Shown here piece by piece: positions 63,891 through 64,000 of a DNA stretch of 64,000 nt. This stretch comes from Cryptobacterium curtum DSM 15641 (GTDB taxonomy: Bacteria; Actinomycetota; Coriobacteriia; Coriobacteriales; Eggerthellaceae), in assembly GCF_000023845.1 (NCBI RefSeq), contig NC_013170.1, positions 1,342,501 through 1,406,500 of the forward strand, in the 5' to 3' direction. Below the pieces are notes generated by a model. It searched no databases. It saw only the letters and a list, made by a program, of their open reading frames with translations, and was not told where the DNA came from. How positions within the stretch are numbered: position 1 is the stretch's first letter; each line of letters starts with the position of its first letter. The translations under genes were made by a program, and so were the position numbers.

Positions 63891-64000
63891 TTATTGCGCA
63901 AGCACAGTTGGCACAAAAGTGGTCTGTGTCACGTTTTTCAACTGCGGATATACCGTAGTTACGCCAGGTGCATCGGGTACATCAGGCGAAACACTGTCGG
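63891..64000 (-). CDS. C-terminal end of an unidentified gene (cut by window edge)
   Basis: The minus strand is open from the edge to TAA at 63893-63891 and encodes 35 residues rich in Val, Thr and Pro, ending NVTQTTFVPTVLAQ. It lies 32 bp before hemC in the same direction, so it should be the preceding cistron of the heme operon. I do not recognise it. Glutamyl-tRNA reductase or a membrane protein for cytochrome assembly would fit the place, but nothing in the residues shows either. Confidence 0.5.
   Translation of the reverse strand, partial: DSVSPDVPDAPGVTTVYPQLKNVTQTTFVPTVLAQ

Overview
This window looks like chromosomal DNA from an actinobacterium of the class Coriobacteriia, probably a medium-G+C member of Eggerthellaceae such as Cryptobacterium. 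The reasons are balanced base composition, a gatCAB amidotransferase, AtpF with a signal-peptide-like N-terminus, a tail-anchored and a PASTA-like membrane protein of a type I associate with this group, and a siroheme-dependent heme pathway of anaerobes. The genus is an inference from gene content; no search was run. Most genes lie on the minus strand and are tightly packed, with ATGA, GTGA or TAATG junctions.

Layout. 1-2040: pheT (cut by the edge) and pheS behind a T-box leader. 2591-7000: a cation transporter, then an accessory patch with a DUF4143-ATPase remnant, an intact G+C-rich ABC-F gene and a broken AbiEii-like toxin gene. 7129-10496: gatC-gatA-gatB. 10497-11660: a gene-poor stretch holding a strikingly A+T-rich foreign gene of the EXLDI type. 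11662-18723: metallo-hydrolase and VanZ-like gene, a DNA glycosylase, ychF, a sodium symporter and asnB. 18903-23759: the parts of a three-component surface glycosylation system (undecaprenyl-phosphate sugar transferase, GtrA flippase, YfhO transferase). 23760-28449: dnaE, truA and a small unknown gene.

28561-35720: a complete F-type ATP synthase operon, atpI-B-E-F-H-A-G-D-C, ending in a strong intrinsic terminator. 35917-42026: upp, glyA, rpiB, glpK, a lysophospholipase-like hydrolase and the threonylcarbamoyl-AMP synthase. 42076-45765: two flavoproteins and a superoxide reductase. 45832-49912: lgt, a NifU-like scaffold, a degenerate LCP-family protein and murA. 50165-54356: tsf, rpsB and two unknown membrane proteins.

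54435-64000: a heme locus transcribed leftwards. It holds hemC, a SUMT-HemD fusion, ahbC, hemB, ahbD, an ahbA-ahbB fusion and hemL, with a tRNA-Glu-like gene 71 bp beyond hemL. Together they carry glutamate-1-semialdehyde to heme through uroporphyrinogen III, siroheme and Fe-coproporphyrin III. Glutamyl-tRNA reductase and the precorrin-2 dehydrogenase/chelatase are not in the window.

The most unusual signals are the tRNA-Glu-like gene with three structural defects beside the heme genes, the histidine-rich N-terminal extension of AhbD, low-complexity inserts in several conserved enzymes, and the A+T-rich EXLDI island.
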